Assembly (NCBI RefSeq): GCF_026810505.1
Contig: NZ_CP101750.1
Coordinates: 6,994,515-7,058,514 of the forward strand
DNA: 64,000 nucleotides
Origin: Streptomyces sp. Je 1-369
GTDB taxonomy: Bacteria > Actinomycetota > Actinomycetes > Streptomycetales > Streptomycetaceae
Direction of reading: 5' to 3'
Shown here: positions 33,860 through 42,287 of the stretch, one piece after another
Layout: every line of letters begins with the position of its first letter
How positions within the stretch are numbered: position 1 is the first letter of the stretch
Translations under genes and position numbers: made by a program
Notes under the pieces: model-generated
Told to the model about the DNA's origin: nothing
Databases searched by the model: none
The model's input: only the letters and a program-made list of their open reading frames with translations

Positions 33860-34836
33860 GACGCCACCTGATCACCGCGGCGGCCGCCACCGCCGCGGCC
33901 CTCGCCCTGTCGTCCTGCGGCACCACCGAGCCCGCCGCCGACGACGCGAAGAGCGCCGACTCCATCACCCTCACCGACGGCACCGGCGCCAAGGTGACGC
34001 TGAAGAACGGCCCCGCCAAGAAGGTCGTCGGCACCGAGTGGAACGCCGTCGAGAGCCTGATATCGCTGGGCGTCGCCCCGACCGGCGTCGCCGACGTCAA
34101 GGGCTACAAGGCCTGGGACAGCGCCGTACCGCTGAAGAACGACGCGAAGGACATCGGCACGCGCGGCGAGCCGAGCATGGACACCATCGCCTCCCTGAAG
34201 CCCGACCTCATCATCGCGACCACCGACCTGCCTGCCGCCGCCGTCAAGCAGCTGCGGAAGATCGCCCCGGTCCTCAACCTGCGCCCCGCCGACGCCGCGG
34301 ACCCCATCGGGCAGATGACCGAGAACCTCGACCTCCTCGCCGAGGCCACCGGCACCACCGAGCAGGCCACGAAGCTCAAGAAGGACTTCGAGGCGAAGCT
34401 CGCCGAGGGCAGGAAGGCGCTCGCGGCCGCCGGCGAGGACGGCGCGAAGTACGCCTTCGCCGACGGCTACGTCACCGGCAACCAGACCTCCATCCGGCCG
34501 TACACCGACGGCTCGCTCATCGGCGCCGTCAACAAGAAGCTCGGCCTGAAGAACGACTGGAAGGTCAAGGGCGACAAGGCGTACGGCCTGGGCGCCACCG
34601 ACGTCGAGGGCCTCACCGAGCTCGACGAGGACGTGCACTTCGCCTACATCGGCAACGACGACGACAAGGGCAGCAACCCGTTCACCGGCGTCCTGAAGAA
34701 GGACAAGGTGTGGACGTCCCTGCCGTTCGTCAAGAAGGGCAACGTGCACCGGCTGCCCGACGGCATCTGGATGTTCGGCGGCACCGAGTCGATGAACCAG
34801 TACGTCGACTCCGTCGTCGAGGCGCTGAAGAAGTAA
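33856..34836 (+). CDS. Siderophore-binding lipoprotein (FecB/FhuD-like)
   Basis: 326 residues with a lipoprotein signal (LITAAAATAAALALSSC; lipobox Cys at about residue 21). The periplasmic-binding-protein type III fold is recognisable from VVGTEWNAVESLISLGVAPTG, IGTRGEPSMDTIASLKPDLI and the C-terminal DGIWMFGGTESMNQYVD. It captures the ferric siderophore outside the membrane and hands it to the permease encoded next, whose ATG lies four bases after this stop. The siderophore type cannot be told from sequence. Confidence 0.94.
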   Translation: MRRHLITAAAATAAALALSSCGTTEPAADDAKSADSITLTDGTGAKVTLKNGPAKKVVGTEWNAVESLISLGVAPTGVADVKGYKAWDSAVPLKNDAKDIGTRGEPSMDTIASLKPDLIIATTDLPAAAVKQLRKIAPVLNLRPADAADPIGQMTENLDLLAEATGTTEQATKLKKDFEAKLAEGRKALAAAGEDGAKYAFADGYVTGNQTSIRPYTDGSLIGAVNKKLGLKNDWKVKGDKAYGLGATDVEGLTELDEDVHFAYIGNDDDKGSNPFTGVLKKDKVWTSLPFVKKGNVHRLPDGIWMFGGTESMNQYVDSVVEALKK

Positions 34837-34840
34837 CACC

Positions 34841-36913
34841 ATGGCCGTCACCGCAACCGCCCCCGCCACCCGTCCGTCGGCGGCCGCGTCCCGGACCGGC
34901 GCGGTCGCGGTGACGGCCGCACTGCTCCTCCTCGTCGCCGCGCTCGCCGTCGTCGACGTCACCCAGGGCACCGCCGCCGTCGGAGCCCCCGAGGTGTGGA
35001 AGGCCCTCACCGGCCGCGCCGACACGACCGACAGCTCCGTCGTCATCGCCTCCCGGCTGCCCCGCATGACCGCCGCGCTCCTCGTCGGCTCCGTGCTCGG
35101 CATGGCGGGCGCCGCCCTCCAGGCCGTCAGCCGCAACGTCCTCGCCTCACCCGACACCCTCGCCGTCAACGCCGGCTCCTACATGGCGCTCGGCCTCGCC
35201 GCGGCCACCGGCATCTCCCTGCCCTTCCTCGCCTCCTCCGGCATCGCGTTCGCGGGCGGGCTCCTGGCCGCCGCCGTCGTCCTCGGCCTCTCCGGCCTCG
35301 GCGCGGGCACGGTCCGGCTCGTCCTCGCGGGCAGCGCCCTCACCCTCGGCCTCACCGCCGTCACCGAAGGGCTGCTCCAGCTGTTCCCGCAGGAGACCGA
35401 GGGCCTCTACAAGTGGAACCAGGGCAGCGTGGCGCAGAACGGCTTCGACGGCGTGCTGCAGATGGCACCCGTCGCCGCCGTCGGCCTCGTCGGACTGCTG
35501 CTGCTCGCCCGCAAGGTCGACGCCCTGGCCCTCGGCGACGACGCGGCGCGCGGTGTCGGCGTACCCGTCCGCTCCACCCGCCTCACCGCCGTCGTCCTCG
35601 CCGCGCTCCTCTCCACCTCCGCCGTCACCCTCGCGGGCCCCATCGGGTTCGTCGGCCTGTGCGCCCCCGCCCTCGTACGCCCCCTCGCCCGCAAACTCCG
35701 CGCGTTCACCCGCTCCCGCGCGAGCCTCCCGGCCGCCGGGCTCACCGGCGCGGCCCTCGTCCTCGGCTCCGACGTGCTGCTCCGCGCCGTCGTGCCGTCC
35801 GACGTGGCGGTCGCCGTGCCGACGGGCGTCGTCACCAGCCTGGTCGGCGCCCTCTTCCTGGTCGTCATGGCCGCACGGGTGCGGGACACGGCGGGCGCCG
35901 CCCCGCCCGACCGGCTGCGCATCCGCAGCCGCGGCGTCTTCATCGGTACGACCGTCGTCCTCGTGGCCGCCCTCGTCGGCCTGGTCGTCGCCGCGGTCCT
36001 CATCGGCGACAGCAAGCTGCTGTTGGGCGACGTCGTCAACTGGGCGCAGGGCAGGGCGGGCCAGACCGTCTCCTTCGTCCTCGACACCCGGGTGCCGCGC
36101 GTCCTCGCCGCGCTGTTCGCGGGGGCGGCGCTCGCTCTGGCAGGCACCCTCGTACAGGCCGTCACGCGCAACCCCCTCGCCGAACCGGGCGTCCTCGGCG
36201 TCACGAACGGCGCCGCGCTGGGCGCCGTGCTGCTCGTGACGACGGTGCCCGCCGCCGGATCGTGGACCATCGCGGGCGGCGCGTTCGCGGGCGCCGCGGT
36301 CAGCGCCGTCATCGTCTTCGGCCTCGCGGCGAAGGGCGGGTTCCGGCAGAACCGGCTCGTCCTCGTCGGCTTCGGCGTCGCCACCGGCGCGACGGCCGTC
36401 ATCAGCATGCTGATCATCCTCACCGACCCGTTCAACGCGACGAAGGCGCTCACCTGGCTCGGCGGCTCCACCTACGGCCGGACCCTGCCCGACGTGGTGC
36501 CCCTCGCGCTCGTCCTCGCCGTGGGCCTGACCGTCGCGGTCGTACGCCGCACCGAACTCGACCTCGTCTCCCTCGACGAGGACACCCCACGGCTGCTCGG
36601 TCTGAACCTGGGCCGCGGCCGCCTCGGCTTCCTCGTCCTCAGCGTGCTCCTGAGCGCCACCGCCGTGGCCGCCGCGGGCACGATCGGCTTCGTCGGACTC
36701 GTCGCCCCGCACGCGGCCCGGGCACTCGTCGGCAAGCAGCACGTGCGCGTGGTGCCGGTCGCCGTGCTCCTCGGCGCCATCCTGGTGTGCGCCGCGGACC
36801 TGGTGGGGCGGACGGTGATCGCACCGGCGCAGCTCGGCGCGGGGCTGATGACCGCGGTGATCGGCACGCCGTACTTCCTGTATCTACTGGTACGCAGCCG
36901 ACACAGGAACTAG
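34841..36913 (+). CDS. Fused FecCD-type siderophore permease (FhuB-like)
   Basis: 690 residues, two complete FecCD permease halves (about 1-340 and 350-690) in one chain, as in FhuB; about 18-20 membrane helices. Each half has the coupling and helix motifs: LPRMTAALLVGSVLGMAGAAL and GPIGFVGLCAPALVR in the first, RVPRVLAALFAGAALALAGTL and GTIGFVGLVAPHAAR in the second. One chain therefore replaces two separate permeases, so the system is complete with the single ATPase and lipoprotein. The stop lies in a small inverted repeat (TAGGGC/GCCCTA) that may end the operon. Confidence 0.95.
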   Translation: MAVTATAPATRPSAAASRTGAVAVTAALLLLVAALAVVDVTQGTAAVGAPEVWKALTGRADTTDSSVVIASRLPRMTAALLVGSVLGMAGAALQAVSRNVLASPDTLAVNAGSYMALGLAAATGISLPFLASSGIAFAGGLLAAAVVLGLSGLGAGTVRLVLAGSALTLGLTAVTEGLLQLFPQETEGLYKWNQGSVAQNGFDGVLQMAPVAAVGLVGLLLLARKVDALALGDDAARGVGVPVRSTRLTAVVLAALLSTSAVTLAGPIGFVGLCAPALVRPLARKLRAFTRSRASLPAAGLTGAALVLGSDVLLRAVVPSDVAVAVPTGVVTSLVGALFLVVMAARVRDTAGAAPPDRLRIRSRGVFIGTTVVLVAALVGLVVAAVLIGDSKLLLGDVVNWAQGRAGQTVSFVLDTRVPRVLAALFAGAALALAGTLVQAVTRNPLAEPGVLGVTNGAALGAVLLVTTVPAAGSWTIAGGAFAGAAVSAVIVFGLAAKGGFRQNRLVLVGFGVATGATAVISMLIILTDPFNATKALTWLGGSTYGRTLPDVVPLALVLAVGLTVAVVRRTELDLVSLDEDTPRLLGLNLGRGRLGFLVLSVLLSATAVAAAGTIGFVGLVAPHAARALVGKQHVRVVPVAVLLGAILVCAADLVGRTVIAPAQLGAGLMTAVIGTPYFLYLLVRSRHRN

Positions 36914-36931
36914 GGCCTGTGTGTCGCCCTA
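36911..36931 (+). terminator. Possible weak terminator after siderophore operon
   Basis: TAGGGC (36911-36916) and GCCCTA (36926-36931) are perfectly complementary with a 9-base loop and include the permease stop codon. The stem is short and has no U-tract, so this is tentative. Confidence 0.3.
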
Positions 36932-36973
36932 TAGAGTGGGCGGTTCTCTCCCACACTCCTCAGGTAGCCCTAC

Positions 36974-38461
36974 TTGCCCACGCCCACATTCTCCGCACTG
37001 CGCCCCGACTGGCTGTCCGATCCGAAGGTCTGGCGCACCGAGATCCTCGCCGGTCTCGTCGTCGGACTCGCCCTGATCCCCGAGGCGATCTCGTTCTCGA
37101 TCATCGCCGGGGTGGACCCCGCGATCGGCCTGTTCGCGTCGTTCACCATGGCCGTCACGATCTCCGTCGTCGGCGGCCGCCGCGCGATGATCTCCGCGGC
37201 GACCGGCGCCGTGGCCCTGGTGATCGCCCCGCTCAACCGCGAACACGGCTTCGGCTACCTGGTGGCCGCCGTCGTCCTCGCCGGTGTCTTCCAGATCGTC
37301 CTCGGCGTGCTGGGTGTCGCGAAGCTGATGCGGTTCGTGCCGCGCAGCGTGATGGTCGGGTTCGTCAACGCCCTCGCCATCCTCGTCTTCATGGCGCAGG
37401 TGCCGGAGATGCACGACGTGCCGTGGGCGGTCTACCCGCTCATCGTCGGCGGGCTCGCGCTCATGGTGTTCTTCCCGAAGGTCACCAAGGTGGTCCCGGC
37501 GCCGCTCGTCTCCATCGTCGTCCTGACCACGATCACGGTCGCCGCGGGCATCGCCGTGCCGACCGTCGGCGACAAGGGCGAGCTGCCCTCGTCCCTGCCG
37601 GTGCCGGGCCTGCCCGACGTGCCGTTCACGTGGGCCACCCTGACCACCATCGCCCCCTACGCGCTCGCCATGGCGCTGGTCGGCCTGATGGAGTCCCTGA
37701 TGACGGCCAAGCTCGTCGACGAGATCACCGACACGCACTCCTCCAAGACCCGCGAGTCCGTGGGCCAGGGCATCGCCAACATCGTCACCGGGTTCTTCGG
37801 CGGCATGGGCGGCTGCGCCATGATCGGCCAGACGATGATCAACGTACGGGTGTCGGGGGCCCGCACCCGCCTCTCGACGTTCCTCGCGGGCGCGTTCCTA
37901 CTGGTGCTGTGCGTCGTCTTCGGACCCGTGGTCTCCGACATCCCGATGGCGGCGCTCGTCGCCGTGATGGTGATGGTGTGCTTCGCGACGTTCGACTGGC
38001 ACTCCATCGCCCCGAAGACGCTCAAGCGGATGCCCGCAGGCGAGATCGTCGTCATGGTCGTCACCGTGGTCTGCGTGGTCGCCACGCACAACCTCGCCAT
38101 CGGTGTCGTCGTCGGCACGATCACGGCGATGGTCATCTTCGCGCAGCGCGTCGCCCATTTCACCGACGTCACCTCCCTCACCGCCCCCGACGGCGGCAGC
38201 GTGGTGCACTCCGTGACCGGCGAGCTGTTCTTCGCCTCGTCGAACGACCTGGTCACGCAGTTCGACTACGCCGGGGACCCGGACCGGGTCGTCATCGACC
38301 TGTCGGCCGCGCACATCTGGGACGCCTCCACGGTCGCCGCGCTCGACGCCATCACCACCAAGTACGAGCAGCGCGGCAAGACCGTCGAGATCATCGGCCT
38401 CAACCGGCCGAGCGCCGAGAGGTACGAGAGGCTCAGCGGCGAACTCACCTCGAACGGCTGA
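36974..38461 (+). CDS. SulP-family anion transporter with STAS domain
   Basis: 495 residues, integral membrane, expected to carry sulfate, bicarbonate or another anion. The SulP signature begins at [20 protein letters not shown] and continues [20 protein letters not shown] and [17 protein letters not shown]; about 10-14 helices to residue 390. A cytoplasmic STAS domain (about 405-490) contains [20 protein letters not shown] with the normal Asp-Ala-Ser. Starts at TTG 36974 after AGGTAG. It is 60 bases after the iron operon but probably separate. The cys operon at 59-63 kb also uses sulfate, but linkage is not implied. Confidence 0.92.
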   Translation: MPTPTFSALRPDWLSDPKVWRTEILAGLVVGLALIPEAISFSIIAGVDPAIGLFASFTMAVTISVVGGRRAMISAATGAVALVIAPLNREHGFGYLVAAVVLAGVFQIVLGVLGVAKLMRFVPRSVMVGFVNALAILVFMAQVPEMHDVPWAVYPLIVGGLALMVFFPKVTKVVPAPLVSIVVLTTITVAAGIAVPTVGDKGELPSSLPVPGLPDVPFTWATLTTIAPYALAMALVGLMESLMTAKLVDEITDTHSSKTRESVGQGIANIVTGFFGGMGGCAMIGQTMINVRVSGARTRLSTFLAGAFLLVLCVVFGPVVSDIPMAALVAVMVMVCFATFDWHSIAPKTLKRMPAGEIVVMVVTVVCVVATHNLAIGVVVGTITAMVIFAQRVAHFTDVTSLTAPDGGSVVHSVTGELFFASSNDLVTQFDYAGDPDRVVIDLSAAHIWDASTVAALDAITTKYEQRGKTVEIIGLNRPSAERYERLSGELTSNG

Positions 38462-38470
38462 CGGGCGGGC

Positions 38471-39472
38471 TCAGCCGACCGGCTCGCCCGGCTGGTCGTG
38501 CGTGGCGCAGTGGATGCCACCGCCGCCGGACGCGATGGTGTCGATCCGGACCTGGACGACATCGCGCCCGGGGAAGTGCTCCCGCAGAATGCTCCGCGCC
38601 CGGCTGTCGGCCTTCCGGTCCCCGAACCGGGGCATGAAGACGGAGCCGTTGGCGACGTAGAAGTTCGCGTACGTCGCCACGAAGTCGTCGCCCTCGCCCG
38701 TGATCCTCGACAGATCGGGCTGCGGCAGGTCGACGATCTCGAAGCGGCGCCCCTTGGCGTCCTCGGCCCTGCTCAGCACGGCCCTCGCCTGGTCGGCGGC
38801 GCGTGACCAGACGTCGGCGGGGGTGTCCGGGTGCGGCCGGTCGAGGAGCACGACGCCCGGCCCGGTGAACCGTACGAGGCTGTCCACGTGCGCGTCGGTG
38901 ATGTCCTGACCGCGCACACCGGCGAGCCACACGACCCTCTCGACGCCCAGCGTCCGTGCGAGTTCGGCCTCGATGTCGTCCCGGCTCTTCCCGGGGTTGC
39001 GGTTGTCGTTGACGACCGAGCTCTCGGTGACGAGGAGCGTGCCCTCGCCGTCGGTCTCCAGGGACCCGCCCTCCGCGACGAGGGGCGCCTCCCTGCGGGG
39101 GACGCGGTACTCGGACAGCAGGGCGCGGCCCACCCGGGCGTCATGGGTGTGGACCTGCTTGTCGCCCCAGCCGTTGAAGTTGAGGTCGACGCCGGTGACC
39201 GTGCCCGCGTCCTCCACGAACACCGGCACCGTGTCGCGCGCCCACAGGTCGTCGACCGCCAGCGGCACGACCTCCACGTCGCTCCCGCACGCCTTCTGGG
39301 CGGCCGCGTACTGGTCGGGCCGGGCCAGCATGACGACGTACTCGTACGCGGCGACCGCCCGCGCGACCCGGGCGATGTCCTCGCGCACGTAAGGGAGGTC
39401 CTCGCCCCACACGGAATCCAGCGCGGGCCACGCCATGAAGGTCCGCGCGTGGCTCTCCCACTCGGCACTCAT
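38471..39472 (-). CDS. Agmatine deiminase / peptidyl-arginine deiminase family enzyme
   Basis: 333 residues, cytoplasmic guanidine-modifying enzyme that would hydrolyse agmatine (or a related guanidine) to the carbamoyl form plus ammonia. Motifs: MSAEWESHARTFMAWP at the N-terminus, RDTVPVFVEDAG, EGGSLETDGEGTLLVTES, and the catalytic GGGGIHCATHDQPG at the C-terminus with the nucleophilic Cys. ATG 39472 is chosen; the upstream Pro/Arg-rich extension to 39520 looks noncoding. No polyamine gene is adjacent. A DasR-like site (39541-39556) lies in its upstream region. Confidence 0.92.
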   Translation of the reverse strand: MSAEWESHARTFMAWPALDSVWGEDLPYVREDIARVARAVAAYEYVVMLARPDQYAAAQKACGSDVEVVPLAVDDLWARDTVPVFVEDAGTVTGVDLNFNGWGDKQVHTHDARVGRALLSEYRVPRREAPLVAEGGSLETDGEGTLLVTESSVVNDNRNPGKSRDDIEAELARTLGVERVVWLAGVRGQDITDAHVDSLVRFTGPGVVLLDRPHPDTPADVWSRAADQARAVLSRAEDAKGRRFEIVDLPQPDLSRITGEGDDFVATYANFYVANGSVFMPRFGDRKADSRARSILREHFPGRDVVQVRIDTIASGGGGIHCATHDQPGEPVG

Positions 39473-39540
39473 GCGCGGTGCCCGCGTCGCGGGGCGTCGG
39501 GCGGGTGGGGGAGGGGGCACGGCGGACTCCGGTCTTCAGT

Positions 39541-39556
39541 AGTGGACTAGACCTCT
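39541..39556. promoter_or_regulatory. DasR-type (dre-like) operator candidate
   Basis: AGTGGACTAGACCTCT agrees with the dre consensus ACTGGTCTAGACCACT at 13 of 16 positions and keeps the CTAGAC core. It sits between the divergent agmatine-deiminase-like and STAS genes, with a TATAGA-like -10 at about 39575. Confidence 0.5.
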
Positions 39557-39599
39557 GGCGGGAAGCCTGGGGCTCATGGTATAGACGTATGGAAGAAGT

Positions 39600-40076
39600 A
39601 TGAAGAAGTACCTTTCGGCCCGTCTCGGCCGACAGGCGGCGCACCGCCGGAAGGTCCGTACCGTGCAAGCTTCTGATCCCGTTCCTCTTCCTGACCACAC
39701 GCACAAGCCTCTTCCCGACCAGACGCACAAGACGCCGTGGCTGCCCAGCCCGGGCACGGCCCGCAGGCTGCGCCGCGCGGGCATCGCCCGGGTGCTCGTC
39801 ACCGGCTGTCTGGTCCGCGTGAGCCTGCGCGGCGAGATCACCGCCCGCGAGGCCGAATCGCTCGCCGCGCAGCTGCGCGGCCTGGTCCAGGACGGCTGCC
39901 GCCATCTGATCGTCGACCTGTCCGAGGTCACCTACCTCGCACGGGAAGGCGCCGGCGTCTTCTTCGGCACGCTGCGGGCCCTCAGAGCCGTGGGCGGCAC
40001 CCTCGCCGTGCGGGGCGCCTGCCCCCGGTCCGCCGCCACGCTGCACTGCCTGGGCATGGGCCGACTGGCCGAGTAG
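39600..40076 (+). CDS. STAS-domain protein (anti-sigma antagonist-like, degenerate site)
   Basis: 158 residues. The first about 60 are basic and contain a duplicated LPDHTHKP/LPDQTHKT peptide. The STAS domain spans about 65-158 (GCLVRVSLRGEITAREAESL, HLIVDLSEVTYLAREGAGVF). In phosphorylatable anti-anti-sigma factors the loop after the DLSxV strand carries a conserved Ser in D-S-S/T-G; here it reads A-R-E-G, so the usual phosphorylation switch is absent. The ATG lies in GAAGAAGTATGAAGAAGTA, a short tandem repeat overlapping the ribosome binding site. It may be constitutively active or have another role. Confidence 0.78.
   Translation: MKKYLSARLGRQAAHRRKVRTVQASDPVPLPDHTHKPLPDQTHKTPWLPSPGTARRLRRAGIARVLVTGCLVRVSLRGEITAREAESLAAQLRGLVQDGCRHLIVDLSEVTYLAREGAGVFFGTLRALRAVGGTLAVRGACPRSAATLHCLGMGRLAE
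39684..39731. repeat. Two 24-bp tandem units in the STAS gene
   Basis: 39684-39707 and 39708-39731 differ at two bases and encode the repeated PLPDxTHK peptide in the N-terminal tail. Confidence 0.85.
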
Positions 40077-40096
40077 GCGGGTGGGGCGCGGGACGA

Positions 40097-40630
40097 TCAG
40101 GCGTCGACCGCGTTCCGCCGCGTGAAACGGTGCCACCAGTGCCGTCGGCGCGGATGGATGGCCCGGCCGAGGCGCCGCCCCAGTACGAGGTAGCCGAGCA
40201 GTGCGCCCGCCGTGTTGAGGATGACGTCGTCGATGTCGAAGGTGCGGCCCGTCACGAACGCGCCCTGCGCCAGCTCGACGAGCACCATCGTCACCGCCGT
40301 GGCGAGCCCGACCCGCACGAACCCGCGCGTGCGGGGGAGCACCACGGGCAACAGCACACCGAACGGCACGCCCAGCAGGATGTTCCCGCCGAGCTGCTTG
40401 ACGGTGTCGCGGAAGGCGGGCTGCGCGAGATACGCGTCGATGGAGTCGCCCGGCGTGAAGTTGCTGTGCGTCAGCGCCTCCGAGCTCGCGGACGGCTCCA
40501 GCGTCAGACGGGCAAGCACCACGGCGAAGCCGACCATGAAGGCGAAGGCCACCAGCATGATCACCGCCCGGGCCGGCGTCGACATGGGCGCCGCGCGGCG
40601 GCCTTCCTCGTAACGTCCTGTCCGTGCCAT
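40097..40630 (-). CDS. VanZ-like family membrane protein
   Basis: 177 residues with four to five hydrophobic helices (AVIMLVAFAFMVGFAVVLA; GGNILLGVPFGVLLPVVLP; VGLATAVTMVLVELAQGA; ILNTAGALLGYLVLG). The VanZ signature is the GNILLGVPFGVLLP and DIDDVILNTAGALLGYL pair. VanZ proteins give low-level teicoplanin tolerance in enterococci, but most homologues are uncharacterised envelope proteins. ATG 40630 has CAGGAGGCGCTG directly before it, which settles the start against the longer frame. A strongly basic tail follows the last helix. Confidence 0.88.
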   Translation of the reverse strand: MARTGRYEEGRRAAPMSTPARAVIMLVAFAFMVGFAVVLARLTLEPSASSEALTHSNFTPGDSIDAYLAQPAFRDTVKQLGGNILLGVPFGVLLPVVLPRTRGFVRVGLATAVTMVLVELAQGAFVTGRTFDIDDVILNTAGALLGYLVLGRRLGRAIHPRRRHWWHRFTRRNAVDA

Positions 40631-40676
40631 CAGCGCCTCCTGGTCCCTCTCAGGTCCCTTCCAGGTCCTTCGAGCC

Positions 40677-41069
40677 TCAAGCCGGTTCGGTGCGGCCGAA
40701 CAGTCCCGCGTGCCCCGGTGGGAGCTGGGTGAGGATGCGGCGAAGCAGCGCGTCGTCCGCCACGTCCGCGAGCGTGCCGAGCACTGAGGTGACGGCACGG
40801 CGGGCCCCGGCCGTGTCCTCGCCCGTCCGCGCGGCCACCGCGTCGACGAACTCCGCGGCGGACAGGGGTTCGGCGGCGGGTTCCGCGTCGGTCAGCAGGG
40901 CCCCGCACCCGGCGGGCAGCAGCCGGGCCAGGTCGGTGCGGTCGTCGCCCACCAGATGCGCGCCAAGGACGTCGAGCACCTTCTCGAGGGCGCCCGCCGC
41001 CTGCTGGCGCCCGGCGTAACTTCCCCGCTGCCGCACCCGGTCGAGAAGCGTTTCCAAGGATGTGTCCAT
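40677..41069 (-). CDS. DUF2267 domain protein
   Basis: 130 residues, soluble, all-helical. It matches the DUF2267 pattern: an N-terminal LETLLDRVRQRGSYAGRQQA, a central LGAHLVGDDRTDLARLLP and a C-terminal ALLRRILTQLPPGHAGLFG. Family members contain two repeated helical segments and are often linked to stress or envelope genes; function unknown. ATG 41069 follows GGGGACTCCAGC. It sits 46 bases upstream of the VanZ gene on the same strand and may be co-transcribed with it and with the YihY gene upstream. Confidence 0.82.
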   Translation of the reverse strand: MDTSLETLLDRVRQRGSYAGRQQAAGALEKVLDVLGAHLVGDDRTDLARLLPAGCGALLTDAEPAAEPLSAAEFVDAVAARTGEDTAGARRAVTSVLGTLADVADDALLRRILTQLPPGHAGLFGRTEPA

Positions 41070-41121
41070 GCTGGAGTCCCCGAGTCCCTGTTGTGGCAGT
41101 CCCTCTGGTGGCATCAACTCT

Positions 41122-42006
41122 TCATCCGGTACCCGGAGATGGCGATGTGATGCCCCGGGCCTTCTCCACCTCGACCGTGAACTGCGCCCCCGCGAGCAGC
41201 GCCAGGTTGGACACCCACAGCCACATCAGGAAGACGACGATGCCCGCGAGGGAGCCGTACAGCTTGCCGTAGGTGCCGAACACCGTCGCGTACAGCGTGA
41301 ACAGGCCCGAGGAGAGCAGCCAGAGCAGCGCGGACAGCAGTCCGCCGGGCAGGATGTGGCGCCAGCCGCGGGCCTCGGGCGGCGCGTTGCGGAAGAGGAC
41401 GAGGACGAGCAGCGCCACCAGGCAGACCAGCGCCGGCCACTTCAGGACGGCCCAGGCGTTCTGGCCCGCGTCGCCGAAGCCGACGCGGTGCCCGATGCTC
41501 TCGGCGACCGAACCGCTCAGCACGAGAAGCAGGGCGCTGGCGACCAGCAGGCCGAGCAGCGTGACCGCGGTCATCACCACGCGGTGGCCCTTCCGCCACA
41601 GGGGACGGCAGTCCTTGACCCCGTGCATCGCGTGCAGCGCACGCCGGAACACGGCCGCGTAGCTCGACGCGGACCACACCGCGCTGACGGCGCCGGCGAT
41701 CACCACGGTGAGCGCGGCGGAGCGCGCGTCCGCCATGTCGCTGAGGGCCTGGTGCAGGGAGCGCCCCGATTCGGCGGGAGCCCAGTCCGTGACCTCGGCG
41801 ATGAGCGCCTGGGTCGTGGCGGGGCTGACGAGGCTGATGAGGCTGACGGTGACGAGCAGCGCGGGGAGCAGGGCGAGGATGGCGTAGTACGTCAGGGCCG
41901 CCGCCCAGTCCGACACGTCGTCGTCCCACATCGACACGGGGGTGCGGCGCAGGGCGGTGCGGCGCAGGGCCCACGTTCCGTGGACGGCGGACGGTGAACT
42001 GTCCAT
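41122..42006 (-). CDS. YihY/virulence factor BrkB family membrane protein
   Basis: 294 residues with six predicted helices: AAALTYYAILALLPALLVTVSLISL starts the domain, followed by AALTVVIAGAVSAVWSASSY, VVMTAVTLLGLLVASALLLV, LVCLVALLVLVLFR, ILPGGLLSALLWLLSSGLF and LAGIVVFLMWLWVSNLALL. These match YihY/BrkB (once called ribonuclease BN). The role is unknown; an envelope transporter or channel has been suggested for the family. ATG 42006 is preferred with GGAAAGAG upstream; ATG 42033 is an alternative. First of three co-directional small envelope/stress genes. Confidence 0.9.
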   Translation of the reverse strand: MDSSPSAVHGTWALRRTALRRTPVSMWDDDVSDWAAALTYYAILALLPALLVTVSLISLVSPATTQALIAEVTDWAPAESGRSLHQALSDMADARSAALTVVIAGAVSAVWSASSYAAVFRRALHAMHGVKDCRPLWRKGHRVVMTAVTLLGLLVASALLLVLSGSVAESIGHRVGFGDAGQNAWAVLKWPALVCLVALLVLVLFRNAPPEARGWRHILPGGLLSALLWLLSSGLFTLYATVFGTYGKLYGSLAGIVVFLMWLWVSNLALLAGAQFTVEVEKARGITSPSPGTG

Positions 42007-42122
42007 AGGGCTGCTCTTTCCTGCATGAGGCATGAGGCGTTACGCACGACGCAGCGCGGGTGCCGCCAGGTGTTTCCTTGTTCTGTTGCCCTGCCTGAGC
42101 GGTTTCGTGCCCGGAGACGACA

Positions 42123-42159
42123 GAAGCCCTGGACTCCGACATGCGGAGTCCAGGGCTTC
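42123..42159 (-). terminator. Terminator hairpin after the tRNA-like gene
   Basis: Perfect 16-bp arms GAAGCCCTGGACTCCG and CGGAGTCCAGGGCTTC with a 5-base loop, the strongest simple hairpin in the window. It lies 6 bases beyond the 3' end of the tRNA-like sequence on the minus strand; on the plus strand it is followed by GTTTTG, so it could act in both directions. Confidence 0.8.
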
Positions 42160-42165
42160 GTTTTG

Positions 42166-42235
42166 AGCGCTGGGCAGGCCTTGCACCTGCATTTCCCCGC
42201 AGGAAGCGGGGCGTCTTTCCTTGGACGACCAACGC
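42166..42235 (-). tRNA. tRNA-Gly(UCC)-like gene, non-canonical
   Basis: On the minus strand 70 bases fold as a full cloverleaf. The acceptor stem is GCGTTGG with CCAGCGC and U73. The D arm is short (GTC/GAC) with U8, A14 and G18G19. The anticodon arm is CCCCG-CTTCCTG-CGGGG, anticodon UCC after U33. The T arm is GCAGG/CCTGC with loop TGCAAGG. CCA is not encoded. Deviations from a translating tRNA-Gly are G instead of U55 in the T loop, U instead of a purine at position 37, and a mismatch closing the D stem. U73 and UCC fit glycine. It may be a specialised or decaying glycine tRNA. I recall similar sequences annotated as tRNA-Gly in other Streptomyces, but cannot check. Confidence 0.65.
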
Positions 42236-42287
42236 CTGTCCCCCGACCGGAAGTCCGGCTTGAGGAGGCGATATTGATCTTATCCCA

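Noticed and set aside
34996..38637. A 1,213-codon open frame across the permease and SulP genes
   Set aside because: No family character; the true genes have complete motifs in other frames.
42123..42159. Inverted terminal repeat of an insertion sequence
   Set aside because: It is one compact hairpin with a 5-base loop beside the tRNA-like gene, with no transposase.
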